Source: Bacteroidetes bacterium UBA1947 (lineage in GTDB: Bacteria; Bacteroidota; Bacteroidia; Chitinophagales; Chitinophagaceae). From it: a stretch of 64,000 nt of DNA. Each line of letters opens with the position of its first letter. Position 1 is the stretch's first letter. Location of the stretch: contig DDET01000023.1 in the NCBI GenBank assembly GCA_002336915.1, forward strand, positions 15,479-79,478. Direction: 5' to 3'. The notes under the pieces were generated by a model. That model was given only the letters and a program-made list of their open reading frames with translations. It had not been told where the DNA came from and ran no database searches. This document shows positions 22,288 to 30,863 of the stretch, piece after piece. Position numbers and translations under genes: made by a program.

Positions 22288-23766
22288 ATGAGCGAAAAAT
22301 TAACATCACGAGAACAGGACTATTCACAATGGTACAATGACCTGGTACTAAAAGGCAACCTGGCCGACTATTCGGCAGTGCGCGGATGCATGGTGATAAA
22401 ACCACATGGGTATGCCCTGTGGGAGAACATGCAGGCCCAGCTGGACAAAATGTTCAAAGAAACCGGCCACCAGAACGCATACTTCCCCCTGTTGATACCT
22501 AAGAGCTACCTGAGCAAAGAAGCCGCGCATGTAGATGGTTTTGCCAAGGAGTGCGCAGTGGTGACCCATTACCGCCTGAAGAACGACCCCAATGGCGGTG
22601 GCGTGATAGTGGACCCGGAGGCAAAACTGGAAGAGGAACTGATCATAAGGCCCACATCGGAAACCATAATATGGAGCACGTATAAAGGCTGGGTGCAGAG
22701 TTACCGCGACCTGCCGCTGCTGATAAACCAATGGGCTAACGTGGTGCGCTGGGAGATGCGTACACGCCTTTTCCTGCGCACGGCCGAGTTCCTGTGGCAG
22801 GAAGGACATACGGCACACGCTACCAAAGAGGAGGCTGTAGCAGAGACAAAGCAGATGCTGGATGTATATGCCACATTTGCGGAGGAATATATGGCACTAC
22901 CGGTGATACGTGGGGTGAAAACAGCCAATGAGCGTTTTGCAGGTGCCGAAGACACTTACTGCATAGAAGCACTGATGCAGGACGGCAAGGCACTACAGGC
23001 AGGCACATCGCACTTCCTGGGGCAAAACTTTGCTAAGGCATTTGACGTGACTTTTACAGACAAAGAAAATAAGCTCGACTATGTGTGGGCTACCTCATGG
23101 GGGGTATCGACCAGGCTAATAGGTGCACTGGTGATGGCCCACAGTGACGATGACGGGCTGATATTGCCGCCGAAACTTGCACCATTGCAAGTGGTGATAG
23201 TGCCTATATACAATAAAGACGCTGCTGCGCGTGAGAAAATAGATGCCACCATAAATGCCATGGTGAAAGAACTGAAAGCAAAGGGCATAAGAGTGAAATA
23301 TGATAATGACGACAGCACAAGGCCGGGGTGGAAATTTGCAGAGTATGAGCTGCGTGGTGTACCTGTGCGTATAGCATTGGGCGCACGTGACCTGGAGAAT
23401 AACCAGGCTGAAGTGGCCAGGCGCGACACCAAAGAAAAAGCCCCCTACAGCCTTGACGGACTAACGGACAAAATAGAACAACTGCTGATGGACATACAAA
23501 GCAATATGTTCCAAAAAGCATTGGACTTCCGCAATGAGCGCATCACGAAAGTGGATAGCTGGGACGAGTTTGTAAAAGTGCTGGATGAGAAGGGTGGTTT
23601 TGTATCGGCACACTGGGATGGCAGCGGCGAAACGGAAGAGAAAATAAAAGAGATGACCAAGGCGACCATACGCTGCATACCCCTTGATAATGAGCAGGAA
23701 GAAGGCAAGTGTATACTGACCGGCAATCCATCGGGACAGCGGGTATTGTTTGCAAGGGCTTATTAA
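22288..23766 (+). CDS. proS: Proline--tRNA ligase, eukaryote/archaeal-type
   Basis: The 492-residue class II synthetase charges tRNA-Pro. It starts with SREQDYSQWYNDLVLKGNLA and has class II motif 2 residues in RWEMRTRLFLRTAEFLWQEG, with motif 1 upstream at GYALWENMQAQLDKMF. It lacks the large bacterial editing insertion and carries the C-terminal extension ending FARAY. Conservation across the whole length indicates an intact essential gene. It is preceded by a consensus -7 box and followed by a strong terminator, so it is monocistronic. The only tRNA in this window, tRNA-Pro(CGG), would be its substrate. Confidence 0.97.
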   Translation: MSEKLTSREQDYSQWYNDLVLKGNLADYSAVRGCMVIKPHGYALWENMQAQLDKMFKETGHQNAYFPLLIPKSYLSKEAAHVDGFAKECAVVTHYRLKNDPNGGGVIVDPEAKLEEELIIRPTSETIIWSTYKGWVQSYRDLPLLINQWANVVRWEMRTRLFLRTAEFLWQEGHTAHATKEEAVAETKQMLDVYATFAEEYMALPVIRGVKTANERFAGAEDTYCIEALMQDGKALQAGTSHFLGQNFAKAFDVTFTDKENKLDYVWATSWGVSTRLIGALVMAHSDDDGLILPPKLAPLQVVIVPIYNKDAAAREKIDATINAMVKELKAKGIRVKYDNDDSTRPGWKFAEYELRGVPVRIALGARDLENNQAEVARRDTKEKAPYSLDGLTDKIEQLLMDIQSNMFQKALDFRNERITKVDSWDEFVKVLDEKGGFVSAHWDGSGETEEKIKEMTKATIRCIPLDNEQEEGKCILTGNPSGQRVLFARAY

Positions 23767-23817
23767 TATTATTTGGCAACCGGCTGATGTGATAATTAGT
23801 CAATGTCCAGGATGCTT

Positions 23818-23847
23818 AAACCATCCCGCTGATAGCGGGATGGTTTT
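23818..23847 (+). terminator. Intrinsic terminator of proS
   Basis: Perfect 13-bp stem AAACCATCCCGCT/AGCGGGATGGTTT with a GAT loop, followed by T-rich sequence. Confidence 0.92.
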
Positions 23848-23880
23848 TTTACGGTATGGTATGCGTTGGTATTCTTTTTT

Positions 23881-23888
23881 TATATTTG
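23881..23888 (+). promoter_or_regulatory. Bacteroidota -7 box (TATATTTG) for the DUF5362 gene
   Basis: Exact TAnnTTTG match, 19 bp before ATG 23908. Confidence 0.55.
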
Positions 23889-23907
23889 AACTACTAAAAA
23901 TGCATCT

Positions 23908-24345
23908 ATGATCGATCAAAACGAAAGCAGCATCTTCCGCCTGGAGGTAGACGAAGTATCAAAATCGCATATGCTTGAAATGGCACGCTGGGGCAAATTC
24001 ATTGCTATAGTGGGTTTTATAATGATAGGCCTGATGTTGCTAGGCGGGGCTGCTGCTTCCATGAGTTCAGTGCTATTATCTTCCGGCTTTTTAGGTGGTA
24101 TCGGTGGTGTGGGGATATTTCTTTTTTACCTTCTTGGCGCCGCTTTGTTCTTTTACCCAACGTATATGCTGTTCAGCTTTGCAAGGAATATAAAACCGGC
24201 GCTAAATACTATGAACAAGGAACAGTTTAATAGTGCGTTCGCGAGCCTGAAGAACATGTTCAAGTATTGGGGTGTTATGACCATCATCATATTAAGTTTA
24301 TACGGTATTGTTATTATTTTTCTCGTAATAGGACTTAGCAGGTAG
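23908..24345 (+). CDS. DUF5362 family membrane protein
   Basis: The 145-residue protein has three hydrophobic segments, about 29-60, 66-94 and 120-143: FIAIVGFIMIGLMLLGGAAA, GVGIFLFYLLGAALFFYPTY and VMTIIILSLYGIVIIFLVIG. The N-terminal stretch SHMLEMARWGKFIAIVGFI is a DUF5362 landmark. Function is unknown. It has its own promoter box and terminator. Confidence 0.85.
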   Translation: MIDQNESSIFRLEVDEVSKSHMLEMARWGKFIAIVGFIMIGLMLLGGAAASMSSVLLSSGFLGGIGGVGIFLFYLLGAALFFYPTYMLFSFARNIKPALNTMNKEQFNSAFASLKNMFKYWGVMTIIILSLYGIVIIFLVIGLSR

Positions 24346-24365
24346 ACAGAACAAATATTTTGAGC

Positions 24366-24394
24366 AGCTGCATGGCGATGCCATGCAGCTTTTT
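24366..24394 (+). terminator. Intrinsic terminator of the DUF5362 gene
   Basis: Perfect 11-bp stem AGCTGCATGGC/GCCATGCAGCT with GAT loop and T5. Confidence 0.9.
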
Positions 24395-24575
24395 ATTGCG
24401 GTATAGGCTATAGGTATTATCAAATTTTCTATAACTTTATAAGGAAGCTACGAACGAGGAACCCTACAAACATGGTTACAACAGGAGCGTAATTTATACT
24501 TACACATTAGTTACCCTAAAAAAAACCATAGCAAAGAGAAAAAGACAATGTTCACTTAAAAAAAATCATTTGAGT

Positions 24576-25097
24576 ATGTCCCTATTACTATTGGCCTACC
24601 CTCAACTGGCAAAGGATGACCTGGCGACTATACAGGCATACCGGAAACAACACGACCTGCAATATAGTGTCGCAGCACCGCACTTCACCATCGTTTTTGC
24701 CATAGACGATATACCAGCCAAACCATTCATTGCTGAAGTAAAAAAGCAGAGCAAGGGGATCGCATCTTTCCCCTTCACGGTAGATAAAGCGGTACGCTAC
24801 AAGGACGATTTCCATTTATTGTACCATAGCTTTTTAGTGCCTGAGGAAGGCCTGAAAGACGTAAGCCTGCTACATGATAAAATGTATAGCGGGCGTTTCT
24901 CACTACACTTACACCCTACGCTAGCATACCTGCCACATATTACCATTGGCAGCGCTATAGATGAAGCGATGTGCGACAAAATAGTGGCCAAATGGAATAA
25001 GGCTGCACGACCGATAAACGGGACAGTAAATGCACTGGAGGTAGTGCTATATGAAAACAAAACCCTTACTACCATAGAAAAAATCGAACTACATTAG
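24576..25097 (+). CDS. 2H phosphoesterase (LigT/2'-5' RNA ligase-like)
   Basis: From the ATG at 24576 the product is 173 residues with two H-x-T motifs, PHFTI (H36, T38) and PHITI (H121, T123), which define the 2H phosphoesterase fold. Members open cyclic phosphates or ligate RNA or nucleotides. Substrate is unknown. The frame opens two codons earlier with a TTG. It precedes the VOC gene by 13 bp and is probably co-transcribed with it. Confidence 0.88.
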   Translation: MSLLLLAYPQLAKDDLATIQAYRKQHDLQYSVAAPHFTIVFAIDDIPAKPFIAEVKKQSKGIASFPFTVDKAVRYKDDFHLLYHSFLVPEEGLKDVSLLHDKMYSGRFSLHLHPTLAYLPHITIGSAIDEAMCDKIVAKWNKAARPINGTVNALEVVLYENKTLTTIEKIELH

Positions 25098-25110
25098 CTT
25101 AAATATCTTT

Positions 25111-25479
25111 ATGAAATCACAAGGACTACGTACGCTTGGCTATTTCGTCAGCGACCTGGACAAGGCGAAGAAATGGTATACTGAAGCATTTGAAACAGAG
25201 CCCTACTTTGATGAACCCTTTTATGTGGGTTTTAATATTGGCGGCTACGAGCTAGGCCTGATGCCGAAAGAAGATGGCATTGCCAAAGGGGACAATGTAC
25301 TGGTATATTGGGGTGTTGATGATGCGCATGCTGCCTATAATGAACTTTTGAGCAAGGGGGCCACAAGGCATACCGAGCCGCAGGATGTGGGTGACGGAAT
25401 TATTGTTGCCACAGTGAAAGACCCTTGGGAGAATGTACTGGGGATCATTTATAATCCGAATTTTAAATTGCCGGGATAG
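25111..25479 (+). CDS. VOC (glyoxalase/bleomycin resistance) family protein
   Basis: The 122-residue protein has the two beta-alpha-beta-beta-beta modules of the vicinal oxygen chelate fold (TLGYFVSDLDKAKKWYTEAF, later VKDPWENVLGIIYNP). The usual metal-site glutamates may be E96-like in the KDPWEN segment; a metal-free binding role is also possible. Function unknown. Confidence 0.88.
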   Translation: MKSQGLRTLGYFVSDLDKAKKWYTEAFETEPYFDEPFYVGFNIGGYELGLMPKEDGIAKGDNVLVYWGVDDAHAAYNELLSKGATRHTEPQDVGDGIIVATVKDPWENVLGIIYNPNFKLPG

Positions 25480-25493
25480 ATATAGTTGCCGAT

Positions 25494-25880
25494 CTAGTTT
25501 TTCAGGAACCTGACCGCACTGCTTTTATACTTTACAATGTAAAGGCCCGACGCAAGGGCTTTAATGTCTACAGAAACACTGTTCCCGGATCTTCGCTTTG
25601 GGCATATTACTTCATGGCCAATGACGTCATATACTTTGATGGGGTCGTTACCAGCCAGGCCGCTTATTAGAATGACATCATTCGCAGGATTGGGAGATAT
25701 TGCCAGGCCATCAGTGGCTGATACATTTTCCACTTTAAGATGGCAGAGGTTGTTCCAGGTGAGCATTTTCATGCCGGGCCAGTAGGAGCAGAAGGGAACA
25801 CAGAAGGGGTTATTTATGTAGGCAAGATAAACCTGGTTTTGGTACAAGCCCAAACCCCAGGTGGCCAAGGATTTCCCGGA
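25494..25880 (-). pseudogene. Truncated 3' end of a T9SS type A secreted protein
   Basis: The C-terminal ~75 residues form a type IX secretion sorting tail: LAISPNPANDVILISGL, then IKVYDVIGHEV and IKALASGLYIVKYKSSAVRF. The sequence before it has no signal peptide and only a TTG start at 25868. It begins immediately after the stop codon of the LytTR regulator at 25881, in the same reading frame. It therefore looks like the stranded tail of a larger secreted protein after a deletion. It is unlikely to be secreted as it stands. Confidence 0.7.
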
Positions 25881-26642
25881 CTAGTCCTCCACCCACTTGC
25901 GGAATGCCGCAGCTTTCTCCTTGCTTACGATGATTTCAGGAGATTGCTCCAGCTTTAATTTTACAATTATCTTGCCACTTTCATCGCTACGCATGGATTC
26001 AATGTATTGCATGGAGATGATGAACTGCCGGTTGGCGCGGTAAAAATGCTTTGGATCGAGGAGTTCCTCGATCTCATCCAGGGAGCGAAAGTCGGTAATG
26101 AACTTTTTGCCTTCTTTGTGTACCAGGTAAATAACCTCCTCCTTTGAAAAACAGGCGATATCCTCGCAGTGGATCAGTAGTATATTGCGACCGTAATGGG
26201 CAGTGAAGCGTTCTTTATATTTCTTGCTATTTCTAAAATCACTGAACAAGGTGCTTAATTGATCGAGGTAAACTTCGTTACCAAATTTGGACTGGAGTAA
26301 ATAGAACTTATCGAAAGCCGCTTTCAGCTCGTTTTTATCAACGGGCTTAAGCAGGTAATCAACGCTGTTGACCTTAAAGGCACGGAGAGCATATTCATCA
26401 TAGGCGGTGGTAAAAATGATAGGGCACTTTATTTTGGTATCGGTAAATACATCGAGGCTGATACCGTCTGCAAGCTGGATATCGGAAATGATCAGGTCCG
26501 GAACGTTTGAGGAAAGTGCCTTCCGCGCTTCCTTTACATTAGTAAGCGGCCCTTGTATCTCAGCCATGGGTTCCAGTTGTTTTACAAGCTTAATGAGGCT
26601 CTCCGCCACAAGGTGTTCATCTTCCAATACCAATATCTTCAT
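25881..26642 (-). CDS. LytTR family response regulator
   Basis: The 253-residue protein has a receiver domain with the acidic pair E7/D8, phospho-acceptor D54 (LIISDIQLADG), a T in IIFTTAYDEYA and K in YLLKPVDK, then a LytTR DNA-binding domain (~150-253: YGRNILLIHCEDIACFSKEE, KHFYRANRQFIISMQYI). It pairs with the LytS-type kinase 55 bp upstream. As the last gene of the efflux operon it probably regulates that operon or related envelope genes. Heptamer repeats occupy the gap just upstream of its start. Confidence 0.95.
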   Translation of the reverse strand: MKILVLEDEHLVAESLIKLVKQLEPMAEIQGPLTNVKEARKALSSNVPDLIISDIQLADGISLDVFTDTKIKCPIIFTTAYDEYALRAFKVNSVDYLLKPVDKNELKAAFDKFYLLQSKFGNEVYLDQLSTLFSDFRNSKKYKERFTAHYGRNILLIHCEDIACFSKEEVIYLVHKEGKKFITDFRSLDEIEELLDPKHFYRANRQFIISMQYIESMRSDESGKIIVKLKLEQSPEIIVSKEKAAAFRKWVED

Positions 26643-26645
26643 ATT

Positions 26646-26673
26646 AAGTCAAAAGTAAAAAGTAAAAAATCAA
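26646..26673 (-). repeat. Degenerate heptamers (TTACTTT in mRNA sense) upstream of the regulator
   Basis: Plus strand AAGTCAA AAGTAAA AAGTAAA AAATCAA, immediately upstream of the ATG at 26642, in the same orientation relative to translation as the array before parE. Confidence 0.7.
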
Positions 26674-26697
26674 AAAAGGCACCTTTAGGCGAAAAGG

Positions 26698-27777
26698 TCA
26701 GAGGAGGGGTATTTTTATCGTGTAATCGTCGGGATGATCTTCGATGACTATCGGGGCATCACTATGATAGCTATATAGTTGGGCCAGCTGTTTCAGACCC
26801 TGCTTATTAGAGGTATCGACCTGGCCGCGTACCTGTTTGTTGTTCTGCACTACCAGGCAGCCATCTTCATCCCATATCGCGATGTATAAAGGGCTTTCTT
26901 TTTGCACCACATTGTGTTTTATAGCATTGTCTATCAACATCTGCAGGGTTACCATCACTATGCCCTTATCTCTTGCATCTTCAGATATGTTCAGTTTAAT
27001 ATTCAAACCTTCGGCATAGCGAATATGCAGCAACTCAATGTAATGCCCTATGAACCGGGTCTCTTCATCAATGCTAACCACTTCATTTTCCTTGTGCTGT
27101 AGTACATAACGGTACACCTTCGACATATGGCGTACAAACTCGGATGCAAGTTCAGGGTTGGTTTGTATCAAGCCGTCGAGGGATGTCAGGGTATTGAACA
27201 GGTAATGGGGATTAACCTGGTTGCGCAGCTGATGGTATTGGAGGTTGAACTTTTCCCGTTCCAGCTCGGCTGCCTGGATCTGCAGCTTGGCCTTGTCTTC
27301 GACAGACTCCTGCCAATTGTGAAAAAAGTAAAAAGAATAGAAAGCAAAATTGAAGAGGAAAATGAGAATGACAAAAAGTACGGCCACCATGGCAATGAAC
27401 TGGTCATTGATAAAGGGTGGCTTGTAGGGCTCTAACAGAATAGCCATAAGGGTAAACACCGGAGCTATGATAAGGATAGAAAGTGCAATTTGCAGCAATA
27501 CCCTTTTTATGGGGCCCTGGCTGAAAGGTATTCTTTTGTCAAGAAATCCATTCAGGGCCTTGATAAGATGCCATATGCAGGTCATGGTAAATACCTGCAG
27601 GAGAAATAATCCTGAATGAACTAAAAGTCCCCATTCAGGTATCATGTAAAAACGCACAAAAGATACAGCAACCGAAAACAGGATGATGATAAAATACGGT
27701 GTGAACCTGTATTGCAGGAATTGTATCCGCTTTTGCTGGGTGGCTGCCAATGATGTATGTTCTGCGTTTGTGCTCAC
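26698..27777 (-). CDS. LytS-type sensor histidine kinase
   Basis: The 359-residue protein has four predicted transmembrane helices in residues ~25-155, a coiled linker, then the His_kinase domain with QVNPHYLFNTL carrying the phosphorylated histidine (H191 from this start) and a HATPase with the N-box LIDNAIKHN. GTG at 27777 gives MSTNAEHT; a TTG at 27786 would add three residues. It starts 12 bp after the ABC ATPase gene and is followed by its LytTR partner. The membrane part may sense envelope stress or pump substrates; this is inferred from context. Confidence 0.93.
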   Translation of the reverse strand: MSTNAEHTSLAATQQKRIQFLQYRFTPYFIIILFSVAVSFVRFYMIPEWGLLVHSGLFLLQVFTMTCIWHLIKALNGFLDKRIPFSQGPIKRVLLQIALSILIIAPVFTLMAILLEPYKPPFINDQFIAMVAVLFVILIFLFNFAFYSFYFFHNWQESVEDKAKLQIQAAELEREKFNLQYHQLRNQVNPHYLFNTLTSLDGLIQTNPELASEFVRHMSKVYRYVLQHKENEVVSIDEETRFIGHYIELLHIRYAEGLNIKLNISEDARDKGIVMVTLQMLIDNAIKHNVVQKESPLYIAIWDEDGCLVVQNNKQVRGQVDTSNKQGLKQLAQLYSYHSDAPIVIEDHPDDYTIKIPLL

Positions 27778-27789
27778 AAAATACAAATC

Positions 27790-28497
27790 TTATTGGGCAT
27801 TAGGTTTTAGTTCGGGCTTATGTATGCCTAATATATGCCCGTCTTCCATTTCCACCATCCTGTCTGTGCCATTGGCGAAGTCAAGATCATGGGTGACTGT
27901 AATAATTGTTTGATTGTTATCTGCAGCTAACTGCCTGAAGATGTCAAAGACGTTTTGAGAATTGACTTTGTCCAGGTTGCCGGTGGGCTCATCACCCATG
28001 ATCACCGCAGGGTCGTTGATGAGTGCCCTGGCTATTGCTACGCGCTGCTGCTGCCCGCCGGATAAACGCGAAGTGCTCTTCTTTGCATACATATCCATGT
28101 CTACAAGCTTCAATTTTTCAATTGCCCTGTGTTCTATTTCGTCCGTACTATATTTACCCAGCTTCAAGGCAGGCAGCATTACATTTTTAAGCGCAGTGAA
28201 TTCGGGCAGCAAGTAATGGAACTGGAAAACAAAGCCCAGGTGTTCGTTCCTGAATTTCGACAATTCGTTTTGCTTAAGCCCGGTCAATTTCTGTCCTTTT
28301 ATTTCCAGTGTGCCCTCATATGCTGTGTCCATTGTGGATAGGATATACAGCAAAGTGCTCTTACCGCAGCCCGATTTGCCAACTATAGAAAGGAACTCGC
28401 CTTCCTGCACATCAAAACTTATCCCTTTCAGTACCTGGAATTTTTCAGGCTGATAGAAATACTTAATGATATTATCTGCTTTGAGTACTGCTGCCAT
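27790..28497 (-). CDS. ABC transporter ATP-binding protein (LolD/MacB type)
   Basis: The 235-residue ATPase has Walker A GKSGCGKST (40-48), Q-loop FQFHYLLPEF, signature LSGGQQQRVA (145-154) and Walker B VIMGDEP, followed by the H-loop in VTHDLDFA. The LSGGQQQRVAIARAL plus FQ-LLPE pattern is that of the LolD/MacB/FtsE subgroup, which powers mechanotransmission rather than membrane translocation. It sits 11 bp after its permease gene. Confidence 0.95.
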   Translation of the reverse strand: MAAVLKADNIIKYFYQPEKFQVLKGISFDVQEGEFLSIVGKSGCGKSTLLYILSTMDTAYEGTLEIKGQKLTGLKQNELSKFRNEHLGFVFQFHYLLPEFTALKNVMLPALKLGKYSTDEIEHRAIEKLKLVDMDMYAKKSTSRLSGGQQQRVAIARALINDPAVIMGDEPTGNLDKVNSQNVFDIFRQLAADNNQTIITVTHDLDFANGTDRMVEMEDGHILGIHKPELKPNAQ

Positions 28498-28508
28498 TGT
28501 GCTTTATT

Positions 28509-29771
28509 TTACCCCCTGAGTATCTGTACAGGGTCTACTTTTGATGCTTTTTTAGAAGGAAAATATCCTGCGAACAATGTCGTGACAAATCCAAAAAATA
28601 CTCCCTCAACGTAATGTAGCGGGTTAAAATTGACGGGGAATGTATTGAGCCGCAGGAACTGCCCTGCCGGGAAAGGTGTGATTGAAAGCAAGTAGCTGAA
28701 GAAAAAACCAACCGACAAACCAAGTATGGCACCTGCAAGGCCAATCATTATTGACTGTAAAAGAAAAATACCAACGATGTCGCTGCCCTGGAAACCTGTG
28801 GCCTTCAATATCGCAATGTCCTTCATCTTATTGATGATGTTCATGTTCATGATATTGTAGATGCCAAAGCCTGCAACGGTGAGCAGTGTAGTGCAAACAA
28901 CGATCGTCAATATGTTACGAATTTTATCGCCTGCAAGAAGAGACGCATTAGCAGTCTCCCAATCTTCGATATACACATCTTTTAACCTGTTTTTTAGTTT
29001 TTCAGTGAATGCATGAGCGCCTTGAATGTCCTTTAGCTTTATGTTTAGATCTGTTATGTAAGAAGGGTCTTCGCCTAATATCTTCTGCACGGTAGATAAA
29101 GTAGCGTAGCAGCGGCTCTCGTCCATGGCCGTGATGCCGAAAGAAAAAATGCCCACCACTTTTAAAGTAAAGTTGCCCCCCTGCGGTGTGGTAACGCTCA
29201 CACGGTCACCCACAGTAACATTCATTTTCTCTGCCAGACCTTTGCCCATTAAAACCACGTCTGAGCCTTTCAGGAGGCCTTCCACTTCCCCATAATCCAT
29301 CTTTTTTTCCAGGCTGAATAACTGCTCTTGTTTTTTCACATCTATGCCCAGGATATTACCGGGTATCTGTACCGGGCCGTTGTTGTAAAACACCTGCGAT
29401 GATACCTGCGGGGCCACACCGTACACCTCGGGCATGTTCTCTATTTGCTGGGCCATTGTGAGGCCGTTCTTTATCTTCGACAGTTCATTCTTAGGCCTTT
29501 GGTGCTGCACTATGTACCAGTCATTTTTACTTTGCGGCTTATTGAGGCTTACTATTTTTTTCTGATCTATTTCTATAGGCTTATAGATATGCAGGTGCGG
29601 CGTATTGTCCATAGCCATATCTTCCAGGAACTGGTTGACCCCGGTCATAAAGCTGATCATAATGATGAACATGGAAATACCGAACATCACCCCCAGCATC
29701 GCTATCAGGCTTTGCTTCTTCTTGGTAACAAGATGGGTGAGCGCTATTTGAAATGCTAATTTCCAGTTCAT
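28509..29771 (-). CDS. ABC transporter permease (MacB/LolC type)
   Basis: The 420-residue protein has the four-helix MacB/FtsX arrangement: one helix at ~20-45 (QSLIAMLGVMFGISMFIIMI), a large periplasmic domain, then three C-terminal helices (~285-410). The C-terminal motif FPSKKASKVDPVQILRG is typical of this group. It overlaps the start of the adaptor gene by 4 bp (ATGA), implying translational coupling. With the ATPase, adaptor and TolC protein it forms a tripartite efflux pump. Confidence 0.94.
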   Translation of the reverse strand: MNWKLAFQIALTHLVTKKKQSLIAMLGVMFGISMFIIMISFMTGVNQFLEDMAMDNTPHLHIYKPIEIDQKKIVSLNKPQSKNDWYIVQHQRPKNELSKIKNGLTMAQQIENMPEVYGVAPQVSSQVFYNNGPVQIPGNILGIDVKKQEQLFSLEKKMDYGEVEGLLKGSDVVLMGKGLAEKMNVTVGDRVSVTTPQGGNFTLKVVGIFSFGITAMDESRCYATLSTVQKILGEDPSYITDLNIKLKDIQGAHAFTEKLKNRLKDVYIEDWETANASLLAGDKIRNILTIVVCTTLLTVAGFGIYNIMNMNIINKMKDIAILKATGFQGSDIVGIFLLQSIMIGLAGAILGLSVGFFFSYLLSITPFPAGQFLRLNTFPVNFNPLHYVEGVFFGFVTTLFAGYFPSKKASKVDPVQILRG

Positions 29772-30859
29772 TTCTTTACAATTACGGTTGTTGTTTGGTC
29801 TATACCGCCAAGTACCTGCACATACTCATCGTCCTCAATGCCTTTTTTTATCTTTACCTTTTCTTCTTTACCATCTTTCTTTATTATTACGCTGTCTCCT
29901 TTCAGTACTGCCCCTTTCGGTAATGCCAGCACTTGTTGTTTTTCGGCTACTACTATGTTAGCTTCCAGGTTAAGACCATACATGCCGGTGGGTATTGTGT
30001 CATCCAGTTCCGCATCGGCCCGGAAAGATTGCTCCACTTTACTGAGCAGTGGGTATATCTTGGCGATATGTGCACTGAAAACCTTGTCGGGGAAGGCGTC
30101 CATAGTGATCACTACCTTTTGGCCATTATGTATCTTATCAAGATCATCCTCATCTATCAAAAGCCTTGCAAACATTTTACCCGCACCTATCAATGCAACA
30201 GGCTGGTTAGGCATTACCAGGTCGCCCTGCTTTTTATAGATATCATACACCACACCATTCACAAAGCTCTTCAGGTTGCCTACTCCCGACTGTGCCGCAG
30301 CTACTGATAGTTGGTTTTTAGCCTGCTGCAATTGCAGGTCGCCCGCCAGCTTTTGCTGTTGCCATTGCTGGCGCAGGTTCTGGTAGTTCTTCAGTGAACT
30401 TTGGTATTGCAGGTAATATTTTTCGTTTGTACTGGCAGAGATGGCGTTCTGGTCGAACAGGTTCTTATACCTAACGTATTGCAGGCTATCCTGTGCTTTT
30501 TGAATACGGGCCACATCTATACGGCCTTCCAGCTCGCGCAGGGCCGGGGCGTTGTCGTTGACCGAGGGTATTGTTTTTTGAACTACCTGGCTGGCGCCTT
30601 GCTCCTGCACCTGGCGTACCTCGCTGCTTATCTTAAAGAGCAACTGACCGGTATGCACGGTATCGCCTTCCTTAACAAAGGCATCGACCAAATACCCGTC
30701 AACGCTCGACACTACTTTATATTCCTCCTTGGGCACCAGTGAACCTGAGGCGTAAACTGCGGAGGTAAGCAGTTTCAGTTCGGGGTGTATCTCGTCCTGC
30801 TTACTTTTACATCCTGCCACAACAAGGGCCAATACAAGCCATAATAGCTGTCGCTTCAT
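29768..30859 (-). CDS. HlyD/MacA-type periplasmic adaptor lipoprotein
   Basis: The 363-residue protein begins with a lipoprotein signal peptide (LLWLVLALVVAGC, Cys17). It shows a lipoyl half-motif (YLVDAFVKEGDTVHTGQLLF), an alpha-hairpin (~90-190), the matching second lipoyl half (FVNGVVYDIYKKQGDLVMPN) and beta-barrel/membrane-proximal domains. MFP proteins bridge the inner-membrane transporter and TolC. Four-base overlap with the permease gene and a 4-bp gap from the TolC gene show one operon. Confidence 0.94.
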   Translation of the reverse strand: MKRQLLWLVLALVVAGCKSKQDEIHPELKLLTSAVYASGSLVPKEEYKVVSSVDGYLVDAFVKEGDTVHTGQLLFKISSEVRQVQEQGASQVVQKTIPSVNDNAPALRELEGRIDVARIQKAQDSLQYVRYKNLFDQNAISASTNEKYYLQYQSSLKNYQNLRQQWQQQKLAGDLQLQQAKNQLSVAAAQSGVGNLKSFVNGVVYDIYKKQGDLVMPNQPVALIGAGKMFARLLIDEDDLDKIHNGQKVVITMDAFPDKVFSAHIAKIYPLLSKVEQSFRADAELDDTIPTGMYGLNLEANIVVAEKQQVLALPKGAVLKGDSVIIKKDGKEEKVKIKKGIEDDEYVQVLGGIDQTTTVIVKK

Positions 30860-30863
30860 TGAT

